Part shown: piece after piece, positions 1 through 7,284 of the stretch
Layout: each line of letters opens with the position of its first letter
How positions within the stretch are numbered: the first letter of the stretch is position 1
Source of the DNA: Candidatus Pacearchaeota archaeon
GTDB taxonomy: Archaea; Nanoarchaeota; Nanoarchaeia; Pacearchaeales; GW2011-AR1
Assembly: GCA_002686195.1 (NCBI GenBank)
Contig: NZAS01000003.1
Location: 1-24,937 of the forward strand
Length of the DNA: 24,937 nt
Direction: 5' to 3'
Program-made: the position numbers and the translations under genes
The notes under the pieces: generated by a model
What the model saw: the letters and a program-made list of their open reading frames with translations, nothing else
What the model was told of the DNA's origin: nothing
The model's database searches: none

Positions 1-2
1 TG

Positions 3-32
3 GAATCAAAACCAAAACAGGTGGAACAATGA
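3..32 (+). CDS. C-terminal end of an upstream gene (partial)
   Basis: Reading the frame that starts at base 3 gives nine sense codons (ESKPKQVEQ) ending in TGA at 30-32. That stop overlaps the ATG at 29 of the next gene in an ATGA junction, the same junction used repeatedly elsewhere in this window. The Lys/Gln-rich tail gives no clue to function. The piece is short and could be chance; the ATGA overlap is the only support. Confidence 0.45.
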   Translation, partial: ESKPKQVEQ

Positions 33-703
33 CAGAGACACATTATACATCTTCGACTCTCAAGGCAATCTTGCTCATCATAATTCTTACGGCTACTAGC
101 TCCGCAATTGAATTCACTCTAGATTCCCCACAAACAGCCAAGGTCAATGAACCTTTCCAAGTAACAATTTCTTCATCTTCTCAAGAAACCCATGATGTAA
201 AAATAATTATCTTCGATTCAGAAAACGAAATAATATCAGAAATCTATAACGACGGCTGGAAAAATCCTTTCTATTATATAAAATCAATTTTCCCAGAACA
301 AACACAATTTGAAATAAAACCCACGAGTTATTCGGAAACAGCAGAAATTTGCGCACGTCTCCGTGTTCCAGGAAAATCAAACTTTGATCAATCTTGTAAC
401 CTAATAACTTTAGAAAAACCTTCAGAGCAACAACAAGAAGAACTTTCTCCCCCTGTAGAAAATGAACAAATTACATCTCCAGTTACCCCAACTGCGGATT
501 TACCAGATAATAACCTGCCTTCTCCTCAAATAGAAAACAATCCTCCTACAATAAATAATGATGCCATAGTCCTAAACAACCCACAATCCTCAGAGCCAAA
601 TGAATTCACATCAAAAGAACAAAACAAAAGACTATACATCGTCTATGCCTTTACAATCTTCACAATCTTTATCATAATCTTATTAGCTTTAAGGAAACTT
701 TAA
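29..703 (+). CDS. Signal-peptide, single-TM surface protein of unknown function
   Basis: I do not recognise this 224-aa protein. It has a signal-like N-terminus (hydrophobic run about residues 12-26, ending in small residues near Ser24-Ala26), a beta-rich exported region of about 100 residues with two cysteines (108 and 123) that could form a disulfide, a Pro/Asn/Gln/Glu-rich linker (about 130-198) and a C-terminal membrane anchor (about 202-221) followed by RKL. The predicted topology is outside-facing domain, stalk, C-terminal anchor. The start at 29 is supported by a GGTGG motif just upstream and by an ATGA overlap with the preceding frame. The linker contains TADLPDN (155-161), encoded by a 24-nt stretch that recurs exactly in the uL24 gene. 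Confidence 0.8.
   Translation: MTETHYTSSTLKAILLIIILTATSSAIEFTLDSPQTAKVNEPFQVTISSSSQETHDVKIIIFDSENEIISEIYNDGWKNPFYYIKSIFPEQTQFEIKPTSYSETAEICARLRVPGKSNFDQSCNLITLEKPSEQQQEELSPPVENEQITSPVTPTADLPDNNLPSPQIENNPPTINNDAIVLNNPQSSEPNEFTSKEQNKRLYIVYAFTIFTIFIIILLALRKL
490..513 (+). repeat. 24-nt exact dispersed repeat, copy 1
   Basis: The 24 bases here are identical to 14514-14537 and in the same orientation. Both copies are read in the same frame (Thr-Ala-Asp-Leu-Pro-Asp-Asn) and both lie in the disordered Pro-rich part of otherwise unrelated proteins. Matching stops sharply on both sides. The repeat has no obvious inverted symmetry. Confidence 0.85.
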
Positions 704-706
704 CAA

Positions 707-716
707 AATTTAAAAG
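707..716 (+). promoter_or_regulatory. TATA-like box for the 160-aa gene
   Basis: ATTTAAAA lies in the 33-nt gap after the previous stop, centred about 25 nt before the ATG at 737. This is the spacing expected for an archaeal leaderless transcript. No Shine-Dalgarno sequence is visible. Confidence 0.55.
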
Positions 717-736
717 CCCCAAATCTATCAACAAAT

Positions 737-1219
737 ATGGAAAAAATCCAAGTATCAATGATTCTAGAAATTCTTGGCAGGCCAAAAGACCATGTAAAAG
801 AAGCCCTAAATACATTAGTTGTAAAACTTGGCGCTGAAAAAGGAGTAAATATCCTAAACAAAAACTACAACGAACCAAAGTTAGCAGAAGGCGCCAAAGA
901 CTTATTCACAACTTTTGCAGAAGTAGAAGCAGAATTCGAAACAATTGACACTTATTTTATGATTCTCTTTGCCTATCTTCCATCCCACATAGAAATAATT
1001 CACCCAGAAAAACTCGCATTTATGAATTTTGAATTCAATGAACTAGGAAACAAAATAACTGCAAGAATGCATGACTATGATGCAATCACCAAAAAAACAA
1101 TAGCAGAACGTGATTTTGTTCTCCAAAAACTACAAGAAGCAGCCCCTGATATTCACAAGCAAATCACCACACCCCCAGAAACAAAACAAGAACCTCCAAA
1201 AAAACCCAAAAAGAAATAA
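737..1219 (+). CDS. Conserved-looking 160-aa protein of unknown function
   Basis: This is a soluble, mixed alpha/beta protein with no signal peptide or membrane span and no zinc motif. Its N-terminus (EILGRPKDHVKEALNTLV) and a central segment (TTFAEVEAEFETIDTYF, then YLPSHIEIIHPE) look like a constrained folded domain of about 135 residues. A Pro/Lys-rich tail follows (about 144-160, ending PKKPKKK). I recall similar small proteins from archaeal genomes only loosely and assign no function. It probably has its own leaderless promoter. Its stop abuts the stop of the convergent membrane-protein gene with no bases between. Confidence 0.8.
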   Translation: MEKIQVSMILEILGRPKDHVKEALNTLVVKLGAEKGVNILNKNYNEPKLAEGAKDLFTTFAEVEAEFETIDTYFMILFAYLPSHIEIIHPEKLAFMNFEFNELGNKITARMHDYDAITKKTIAERDFVLQKLQEAAPDIHKQITTPPETKQEPPKKPKKK

Positions 1220-2467
1220 TCACTTCTTCTCAATCTCTTTAACTCTCTTTCCCAACTGATCTTTCCCAGGTTTCTTCTTCTTATATCTATAAACAACATA
1301 AATCACAATGAGTAAAACCACAATCCCAATAACCCACCCAATCCATCTATAACTTCCACCATCATCTGGAACAGAACAGCTTCCAACACAACAAGCACCT
1401 TCATAACTAGATACAACTTCCCCATCACAAGTTTCTCCAGCAGAGCATATCACTCCCGATAATTCAGAACAATAAAACAATTCACTTTCAACATAATCTT
1501 CTTCCAGATACGGAGTCACAATATCTTCTTCAGTTTCACCCAAACTTATCACAACTCTCAACTCCGACTCAAAGTCCCCAGACCTAGCATAAATAACTTC
1601 GTCAAGCTCATCTTCAATTTCTTTAACCAAACTCAAATTAAATTCTCCTTGGCTGTCAGGTTCAATAGAAATTCCAGAAGGTTCAATTAAAAAAACATCT
1701 TGATTATATTCAAACTCAATATTATCAATAGCATTTCTTCCAGAATTAATCAAAAAGAAAGGATACACTTCTCGCGCCCCAGTCAAAACAACGCTCTCCA
1801 AAATCCTCGGCTTAAATCTAAAATCTGGAAGAACAACCCTCCCTTCTCCAAGAATATTTATAGGCAAAGCATATTTACCAACACTTAATGTCCCAACCCC
1901 CAAAGCAAAATCCCCAATCTTAAAATCAACTTCATTTTCCCCAGGCTTCAATAATATTAAACCAAAGTCACTTTCAATTTCCTTATCAAAATCCTCATAT
2001 AAAAACAAGTCCAAAGAGAAGTCATCCGAAGTAACAACAAACCCAGGATTAATATTATAATCAACACTTCCATTTAAAACAGAAAAGTTCTGCTCAAAAT
2101 CCACAGAAGTAACTTGCCCAGAAACAGTTGTCACAATATCTTCCAAAACTAAAGTATAATCATTCTCATTTTCAGGAGCAATAAACCACAGATAATTCTT
2201 ATCCCCAATCTTCTTAATATCAAATTCCAAAGGAACAGAAACATGTCCTCTCTTAAAATCAACTTGCTCTTCCTTAATGCCTTCTAAAATATTCCCACTT
2301 ATTTCCAAAATCACTGTTTCCTTACTCTGATAAACCTCAGCAAGGTCAACAGAAATCGCAAATACACTAGGCATTAACAACATTGCCAAAACAAAAACAA
2401 TCAATTTCATTCCCATTTGGTTTAATTTATTCATACTTTCTGCAAAATGGGAATTAGAGATTTTCAT
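1220..2467 (-). CDS. Signal-peptide surface protein with Cys-rich module and C-terminal TM anchor
   Basis: I do not recognise this 415-aa protein. A signal-like hydrophobic segment (about 21-37) follows four possible Met starts (1, 12, 18, 20). Met1 is preceded by AGAG and lies 7 nt after the upstream stop, so it is kept, but Met18 or Met20 would give a more normal signal peptide. A beta-rich exported region of about 290 residues follows, possibly Ig-like by its alternating hydrophobic strands. Next come a Cys module (333-364, with an EGACCVG core), one TM helix (about 374-393) and a basic cytoplasmic tail. The Cys module resembles those in the neighbouring 618-aa protein, which suggests the two surface proteins are related or work together. 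They appear co-transcribed behind the primase. Confidence 0.8.
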   Translation of the reverse strand: MKISNSHFAESMNKLNQMGMKLIVFVLAMLLMPSVFAISVDLAEVYQSKETVILEISGNILEGIKEEQVDFKRGHVSVPLEFDIKKIGDKNYLWFIAPENENDYTLVLEDIVTTVSGQVTSVDFEQNFSVLNGSVDYNINPGFVVTSDDFSLDLFLYEDFDKEIESDFGLILLKPGENEVDFKIGDFALGVGTLSVGKYALPINILGEGRVVLPDFRFKPRILESVVLTGAREVYPFFLINSGRNAIDNIEFEYNQDVFLIEPSGISIEPDSQGEFNLSLVKEIEDELDEVIYARSGDFESELRVVISLGETEEDIVTPYLEEDYVESELFYCSELSGVICSAGETCDGEVVSSYEGACCVGSCSVPDDGGSYRWIGWVIGIVVLLIVIYVVYRYKKKKPGKDQLGKRVKEIEKK

Positions 2468-2474
2468 AATCTCT

Positions 2475-4331
2475 TTATTTTCCCATCTCTCTCAACTTTT
2501 TCAGCGTATCTTCAAACTCACTATCTTTCTTTCCTCTAGGGGCCGCCCTTCTCATAGGTGGTCTTCCCCTCGGAATAAAACCATGCATCATCCCTGGAGG
2601 TCCTCTAGGACCTGGCCTTCTCGGAGCCGCAGCCGTTCCAGCTCCACCTTTTCCACCCCCAAGCTTCTTAATCCTAATTCCTCCTCTAATTTTATGAATC
2701 CAAACCCTCAACTTATTTCTGAATATAATTCCCAAAACAACTAAGATAATTAATATAATGAGAAGAATCCAAAGCCACAATAAACTTCCGCTAGGATCAT
2801 CCTTTTCTTTACAACAAACATCACCTGTCAGAGCACAACTATCAGTACTTGCTTCTTCATCGCTGAAACAAGAACCTGCACAACGACCTCCGAGATTCAC
2901 ACAATCATTTCTTTCCGGTTCATTCTCACAAAAATCTCCAATACAACACGTCCCTTCAGAACTCGACTCTGTCCTTCCATTACATATTTGATTTGCCTCA
3001 CAAACAATCCCTCCTTTTTCAGAGCAGCTCGCCTCAATAACATTAACACTACAACAACTATCTCTAAAGCTCGAACAAGCATATTGATCCAAAATATTTC
3101 CTCCACTATCTAAACAGCTAGAACGTCCTTCACAATAGAATCCAGCTCCAGTACACGATGTTCCTCCTCCATTCCCAGGTCCAGAAACACCTCGTCCCCA
3201 TCCGGCATAAAGCAAAAATCCAGTGTCTCTCACATTATTATTATTCCAACAGCCGTCATTCGTTTGAATACTTATCAAATAATCCTTAGCTTGCCCAGCT
3301 TCAGAAGCCCCAGTTCCATCCAATCCCAAAAGACCAAGAGCAGTATCATAAAACCTATTATATGGACTTCCTGAAACATCCCAAAACTGCCCCTGCTTTT
3401 GCTCCTGAACAAGATTACCATATTGGTCTTCCCCATTCCTTAAAATATAAAGAAAAGAACTTGGCAAATATTTTCCATTATCATCAGCCAAAGCAAATAA
3501 ATATGGGACATACGCGTCCGTCTCCACACCTAATTTATTAAACAATAAAGCAGTCCATAAAGTTCCTTCATAGTTACAATTTCCACTCTGTCCAAAGCAC
3601 TTTGAATTAACATTCTCAGTTGTAGTTCCTAAAGACGCAGCACTATTGGTCTCTCCTGAAACAAAGACAGTCCCTGTCGAACCCTTTCTATATAATAAAG
3701 TCGTTATAAAATCCTCATCACAAGAAATCTCAAACTCTTCATCTAAACAATCATCATCAACTCTAAGCCAAAATCCTCCAGCCGCCACATCCAAACACGA
3801 TCCTCCTGAGCCAGTCAGAGTCATATCATCATTAACGTCAATGCCAGTATCAGTACTTCCATATTTTATATCACATTCAGCAGCCCCATGATTCGAAATA
3901 TCAATCTCAAGATACCAAGTCAAATCATCCGCGTTCTGCTCTCTTCCATTAAGCCAGTCTTCTATGTCTTCTGTCCCCTGCCCAGTTCTATCATATAAAA
4001 GTCCAACTTGCGCAGTCTCCTTTACAGTACAATCTCCATCTGGCCAGCAATCGCTATTTGACCTCTCTTTGTCAATAGTATCATCGACTTCATCAACATT
4101 TCCCAAAGCCAGCCCAGCGAAAATCGCCTCTTGCAAACTTAAATCCTTGTCTTCCACTTCATTCGCCAAACATTCATATGCTTTATCAATTCCTTCCTTA
4201 GAACTCTCAAAGTCACCATCCTCATCACTATCAATATTCGTGTCATTACTAGTATGATTAGTAGCACTTACAAGGCCAACAGCCAAAATCCCAAGTAGCA
4301 AAACAGCAACTAACAGCACTCTCTTTTTCAT
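2475..4331 (-). CDS. Large surface protein: alpha-toroid-like domain, Cys-rich modules, TM anchor, Arg/Gly/Pro-rich tail
   Basis: The reading frame is open to 4433, but the start is placed at 4331 (618 aa). There MKKRVLLVAVLLLGILAVG makes a clean signal peptide, and a TATA-like box sits 25 nt upstream. The upstream Met would overlap the primase gene by 68 nt. The exported part (about 30-380) has repeated helical segments such as YDTALGLLGLDG, AKDYLISIQTNDGCW and DTGFLLYAGWG, reminiscent of terpenoid-cyclase/prenyltransferase-type alpha-toroids; that fold call is inference. A Cys-rich region (about 393-507) contains three modules each ending in CC. One TM helix (about 516-537) and an Arg/Gly/Pro-rich, probably cytoplasmic tail follow. 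No catalytic residues are assigned. Confidence 0.8.
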   Translation of the reverse strand: MKKRVLLVAVLLLGILAVGLVSATNHTSNDTNIDSDEDGDFESSKEGIDKAYECLANEVEDKDLSLQEAIFAGLALGNVDEVDDTIDKERSNSDCWPDGDCTVKETAQVGLLYDRTGQGTEDIEDWLNGREQNADDLTWYLEIDISNHGAAECDIKYGSTDTGIDVNDDMTLTGSGGSCLDVAAGGFWLRVDDDCLDEEFEISCDEDFITTLLYRKGSTGTVFVSGETNSAASLGTTTENVNSKCFGQSGNCNYEGTLWTALLFNKLGVETDAYVPYLFALADDNGKYLPSSFLYILRNGEDQYGNLVQEQKQGQFWDVSGSPYNRFYDTALGLLGLDGTGASEAGQAKDYLISIQTNDGCWNNNNVRDTGFLLYAGWGRGVSGPGNGGGTSCTGAGFYCEGRSSCLDSGGNILDQYACSSFRDSCCSVNVIEASCSEKGGIVCEANQICNGRTESSSEGTCCIGDFCENEPERNDCVNLGGRCAGSCFSDEEASTDSCALTGDVCCKEKDDPSGSLLWLWILLIILIILVVLGIIFRNKLRVWIHKIRGGIRIKKLGGGKGGAGTAAAPRRPGPRGPPGMMHGFIPRGRPPMRRAAPRGKKDSEFEDTLKKLREMGK

Positions 4332-4349
4332 AAAAACCCAAGCCCAAAG

Positions 4350-4362
4350 AACTTTAAAAATG
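4350..4362 (-). promoter_or_regulatory. TATA-like box inside the region after the primase stop
   Basis: On the minus strand TTTTTAAAG is centred near 4356, exactly 25 nt before the chosen ATG at 4331. It supports both the internal start and a separate leaderless transcript for the surface protein, although read-through from the primase is also possible. Confidence 0.5.
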
Positions 4363-4365
4363 TTC

Positions 4366-5958
4366 TCACTTCTTCCACCCCTTAACTTTCCTAACAACTT
4401 CAACAATCGGATTCTTCTCCTTGGGATTCTCATCCAAAATCCCTATATCTCTATAAAAAGCATCATTAGCATAATTAGGCGGCAAAATCTTCTTTTTCTG
4501 TTTCAAATGCCAATCAACCTGTGCCCTCAAATAACCTTCTTTCAAACCTGGGCTGTTTCGCTTGTTCCAATCCCGAACAGTTTCATTTATCTTTTCAGGG
4601 CTCCACTCAATAGATTTCAAAAAAGTCAACAAAACAAAAAGTCCTCTTTTACGCCCATCAGAAACCCCTTTCAATAATTTCTTAATTGCCTTAGGGAACA
4701 TTTCAGCAGTAACTCCAACAATTTTAACATCATCATATTTCTTACCTTCATATTTCTTCCGACCTTCTCTTTCCTCATGATCATCATCCATTTTCTTCCA
4801 ACTAAGAGCAGCAGCCAACAATCTCTGCCCCTCACCGACTTCATTTTTAGGATAGAAATCCTTAATTTCAATTTTCATAGGATCAGCCATCTTAGGAACA
4901 AATCCGTCAATCTCAGTTTTAGTCAAAACAATCGAAGCAAGGCCTGTCTTCTCATGTAAAGAGTAAGGCATCCTAAACAAATGTCTCGGCGCAACTAAAA
5001 CCAAATCAAGCCCCCCAAGCATTTCCCCAGAAACCTCTTCAGAGAAATCCTCAGAATATTTCGCTTCACGAGCTTCCTTAGAATAAACAACTGTCCTATC
5101 TCCAGATTCTGTAGACATCTTACTATGAGAAGAATAACCACAATTAGAACATGAAAACATTTCTTGCTCATCAACAACTCCAAAAATTCCAGGACAATCA
5201 GGATTAATACACATCAATTTTTTCTTAGTAATTTTATGATTCGGCCTCTCAATCTTCGTCTTACATTCCTCACACTCAAAAATAACTAAACTTCCCTTCT
5301 CTCCAGTCTTACCACACTCCGGACAAACAATTTGCGTCAAATCTTCCTTAGATAAATTAGTTCTCTCTTTAACAGCCTCAAAATTTATCTCTTCCTTACC
5401 AACTTCTCTATTATAATCTTTCTTTATACTTGCCATCAAATACCTACAAATCGCCCGAGGCCATTCAGGAAACTGCGCTCTCGTCTTAAAACCTTCATAC
5501 TCCTCAGGAAAAGCATTCCCAGAAACAATCAAATGGAAACCCTTACTCCCAGAAAACTTAATCCCATAATTCTTCACTCCATGAGATTCCAAAGCCCCAA
5601 TAATCAATCTCAAAGCAATCTTCGAATAATCCAAATACGGAGAGTCAATATCAATCAACAAATCCCAGTTTTTCCTTAAAGCATCCATCTCCCCTTCACC
5701 CATATCAGAATTCAGCTCCAATGGATTATTCCAAATCTCTTCAGAACAATGCAAACTAGTAGCTCCTTTCTTAACAAGCCCATTCAAATCGCTTGGATAT
5801 TGAATAGTATCAGGCCTTTTCCCAAACGCCTCACCCATATAAGAAGGCACAACCTCCCTATCAACAGCAAACTTCAAAAGCACTTCTTGCACCTTCGGAT
5901 TACTATAATAAATCTGCCTAATCGCATCCATTCTCTTTTTCTTCTCATCTTTCTCCAT
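4366..5958 (-). CDS. priS: DNA primase: PriS catalytic domain fused to a cysteine-less PriL-C-like domain
   Basis: This archaeo-eukaryotic primase makes primers for DNA replication. The 530-aa chain has the AEP active site: DIDSP (Asp103, Asp105), SGSKGFH (136-142, nucleotide-binding His142), and LDLVL with Asp318 before a HLFRMPYSLHEKTGL segment typical of PriS. Between them lie two possible zinc sites: Cys212/215/229/232 and Cys250/255/270/273. That is more than the single zinc motif usual for PriS. Residues about 418-508 resemble the PriL C-terminal domain (AIKKLLKGVSDGRKRGLFVLL, then ILPPNYANDAFYRDIGI). The positions that carry Fe-S cysteines in normal PriL hold Ala, Tyr and Leu instead. 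Single-chain PriS-PriL fusions are known from nanoarchaea, so no separate priL need exist. It is divergent from PCNA. Confidence 0.92.
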   Translation of the reverse strand: MEKDEKKKRMDAIRQIYYSNPKVQEVLLKFAVDREVVPSYMGEAFGKRPDTIQYPSDLNGLVKKGATSLHCSEEIWNNPLELNSDMGEGEMDALRKNWDLLIDIDSPYLDYSKIALRLIIGALESHGVKNYGIKFSGSKGFHLIVSGNAFPEEYEGFKTRAQFPEWPRAICRYLMASIKKDYNREVGKEEINFEAVKERTNLSKEDLTQIVCPECGKTGEKGSLVIFECEECKTKIERPNHKITKKKLMCINPDCPGIFGVVDEQEMFSCSNCGYSSHSKMSTESGDRTVVYSKEAREAKYSEDFSEEVSGEMLGGLDLVLVAPRHLFRMPYSLHEKTGLASIVLTKTEIDGFVPKMADPMKIEIKDFYPKNEVGEGQRLLAAALSWKKMDDDHEEREGRKKYEGKKYDDVKIVGVTAEMFPKAIKKLLKGVSDGRKRGLFVLLTFLKSIEWSPEKINETVRDWNKRNSPGLKEGYLRAQVDWHLKQKKKILPPNYANDAFYRDIGILDENPKEKNPIVEVVRKVKGWKK

Positions 5959-5977
5959 AAAACTCCCAAAGCCGAAG

Positions 5978-5988
5978 ATTATTTATTG
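5978..5988 (-). promoter_or_regulatory. TATA-like box for primase
   Basis: On the minus strand CAATAAATAAT is centred about 25 nt before the primase ATG at 5958, with no Shine-Dalgarno motif in between. This fits a leaderless transcript divergent from PCNA. Confidence 0.5.
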
Positions 5989-6006
5989 TTTGTTATACAC
6001 CACAAC

Positions 6007-6017
6007 AATATTTAAAA
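6007..6017 (+). promoter_or_regulatory. TATA-like box for PCNA
   Basis: AATATTTAAAA is centred about 27 nt before the PCNA ATG at 6040. With the primase box it forms a compact divergent promoter in an 81-nt gap. Confidence 0.55.
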
Positions 6018-6039
6018 CCCCAAACCCCTCTTCTAAATC

Positions 6040-6768
6040 ATGAAACTAAAACTCGAAAATCCAAAGATTTTCTCGGACATTGTAACAATAATTTCAGATT
6101 TAGTAACAGAAGTAAAACTAAAAGTAACTAAAGAAGGCCTCTCTTTAAATGCAGTAGATCCCGCAAATGTTGCAATGGCCTACTTCAAAATTCCAACAGA
6201 CTTATTCGCAGAATTCGAGCTTGAAAAAGAAGAAATCCTCGGTCTCAATCTAGATAACCTAAAAGCAGTTCTAAGGCGTTGCAAGCCAGGCGCAGCCTTA
6301 ACTTTAGAAAAAGAAGCCAACATATTAAAAATAGGAATCCAAGACAGAGTGAAAAGAGATTTCTCATTAGCACTAATTGACATCGACTCAGAAGAAAAAG
6401 ACCTCCCAGAATGGGAATTCAATTCCGTAATAAAAATAAACGCAGAAACTTTAACAGAAGTCATAGAAGACTGTGCAATTGTATCAGATGCATGCACCTT
6501 AGCAGCCTCCCCAAACTCTTTCATAGTAGAAGCCCAAGGATTAAATTCAGCAAAAGCAGAATTCTCAACAGACGAAATAGAAATCCACTCAGGAAATTCA
6601 ACAGCCCGTTATTCCCTAGAATACTTAAACAAATTCATTAAAGGAGCAAAGATCTCCTCAAACGCAACCTTGAGTTTCTCAGACAATCACCCAATGAGAT
6701 TAGATTTCCCAACAGGAAATGTAATTCTATCATTCGTCTTAGCCCCAAGAATCGAACAAGAAGATTAA
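6040..6768 (+). CDS. pcn: PCNA, DNA polymerase sliding clamp
   Basis: PCNA forms the trimeric ring that tethers DNA polymerase, ligase, FEN1 and other PIP-box proteins to DNA. The 242-aa length is normal. The N-terminal half shows VKLKVTKEGLSLNAVDPANVAMAYFKI, the classic PCNA beta-strand pattern. The middle carries RVKRDFSLALIDID leading into the interdomain connecting loop, and the C-terminus has VILSFVLAPRIEQED, where the APRIE segment normally lines the PIP-binding pocket. Nothing appears truncated. It is divergent from the primase, so two replication genes share one promoter region. It is a single gene here; whether another clamp gene exists elsewhere cannot be seen. Confidence 0.96.
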   Translation: MKLKLENPKIFSDIVTIISDLVTEVKLKVTKEGLSLNAVDPANVAMAYFKIPTDLFAEFELEKEEILGLNLDNLKAVLRRCKPGAALTLEKEANILKIGIQDRVKRDFSLALIDIDSEEKDLPEWEFNSVIKINAETLTEVIEDCAIVSDACTLAASPNSFIVEAQGLNSAKAEFSTDEIEIHSGNSTARYSLEYLNKFIKGAKISSNATLSFSDNHPMRLDFPTGNVILSFVLAPRIEQED

Positions 6769-6782
6769 ATATTTCTAAATAA

Positions 6783-6861
6783 GCGAGGGAGACGCCTTCA
6801 TGGAGAGAGAATTGCGCCCCTCTATATGGCATTGAAATCAAATGTACCTAACGGCCTCCCG
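6783..6861. other. GC-richer convergent intergenic block with possible folded RNA
   Basis: The 93-nt gap between the convergent PCNA and zinc-protein stops is visibly richer in G and C than its surroundings. Its ends can pair: GGGAG (6787-6791) with CTCCC (6856-6860) and, after a 2-nt bulge, GCC (6794-6796) with GGC (6853-6855). Smaller internal pairings are possible (AGAG with CTCT at 6820-6823; CATT with AATG). It could be a small structured RNA, a bidirectional 3' end, or decayed coding sequence. No known RNA family is recognised. Confidence 0.25.
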
Positions 6862-7227
6862 TCAGAGAACATAGTCATCTTCATAGTGCCTATAATTGAA
6901 AGTCTCTAAAAAAGACTCCATATCTTCATCTGAAAAACCAAGTTTTTTCATAATCCTCGCAACACCATAAAAAAAGCAGTAAGAGCACATATGGGGCAGC
7001 TCATTCCAACATGAGATACAATAACCCACGCTCACATCATTCTCAACCAACTTTTTATCAACTAAGTAGAAAAGCATCGCCTGCTGTTCTTTAGGAATCT
7101 CCCGATCTCTAAGCCAGGCAGCAACCTCTTTAACATGACATCTCTCACATATAGGATGTTTTATAGCCTGCACACAAACACCACATATTGGGATTTCACT
7201 CTCTCTTTTTACCACATCTTGTTCCAT
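6862..7227 (-). CDS. Small protein with two four-cysteine zinc sites
   Basis: I do not recognise this 121-aa protein by name. It has two tidy four-Cys sets: Cys15/18 with Cys27/30 (CGVC and CERC) and Cys70/73 with Cys81/84 (CISC and CSYC). The near-identical spacing suggests two zinc-ribbon or treble-clef-like knuckles arranged as a tandem or pseudo-dimer. The region between them is helical (EVAAWLRDREIPKEQQAMLFYLVDKKL) and the acidic C-terminus is helical. There is no signal or membrane segment. It has a strong TATATATA box 25 nt before its ATG, so it is probably transcribed alone and leaderless. It lies directly downstream of the TrmB-family regulator and might be its target. A nucleic-acid or protein-binding role is a guess. 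Confidence 0.75.
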   Translation of the reverse strand: MEQDVVKRESEIPICGVCVQAIKHPICERCHVKEVAAWLRDREIPKEQQAMLFYLVDKKLVENDVSVGYCISCWNELPHMCSYCFFYGVARIMKKLGFSDEDMESFLETFNYRHYEDDYVL

Positions 7228-7247
7228 GCCAAAACAAAGTAAAAGAA

Positions 7248-7257
7248 CTATATATAC
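7248..7257 (-). promoter_or_regulatory. TATA box of the zinc-protein gene
   Basis: The minus strand reads GTATATATAG, centred 25 nt before the ATG at 7227. It is the most canonical TATA box in the window, with no Shine-Dalgarno sequence between it and the start. Confidence 0.65.
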
Positions 7258-7265
7258 AAGCGCGG

Positions 7266-7282
7266 TAGTCTTCAGTACTACA
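7266..7282. promoter_or_regulatory. Inverted repeat GTAGT-N7-ACTAC upstream of the zinc-protein promoter
   Basis: A perfect 5-bp inverted repeat lies about 10 bp upstream of the TATA box, between the zinc gene and the trmB stop. It could be an activator or repressor site. It is not the published TrmB-type TACT-N3-AGTA sequence, so linking it to the adjacent regulator is speculation. Confidence 0.25.
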
Positions 7283-7284
7283 TG

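Noticed and set aside
2758..2991. Plus-strand frames opposite the surface-protein genes (also near 3646 and 3964)
   Set aside because: They are antisense shadows of a Cys- and Ser-rich gene, with no promoter or recognisable domain.
4332..4433. Upstream start (Met at 4433) for the large surface protein
   Set aside because: It overlaps the primase by 68 nt, adds a basic stretch before the signal peptide, and ignores the TATA-like box 25 nt before 4331.
6638..6841. Minus-strand frame running through the end of PCNA
   Set aside because: Most of it is antisense to PCNA codons. No promoter is seen and the residues do not suggest a folded protein.
7266..7282. Known TrmB binding site
   Set aside because: The repeat is GTAGT-N7-ACTAC, not TACT-N3-AGTA as described for TrmB, so I kept it only as an unassigned palindrome.
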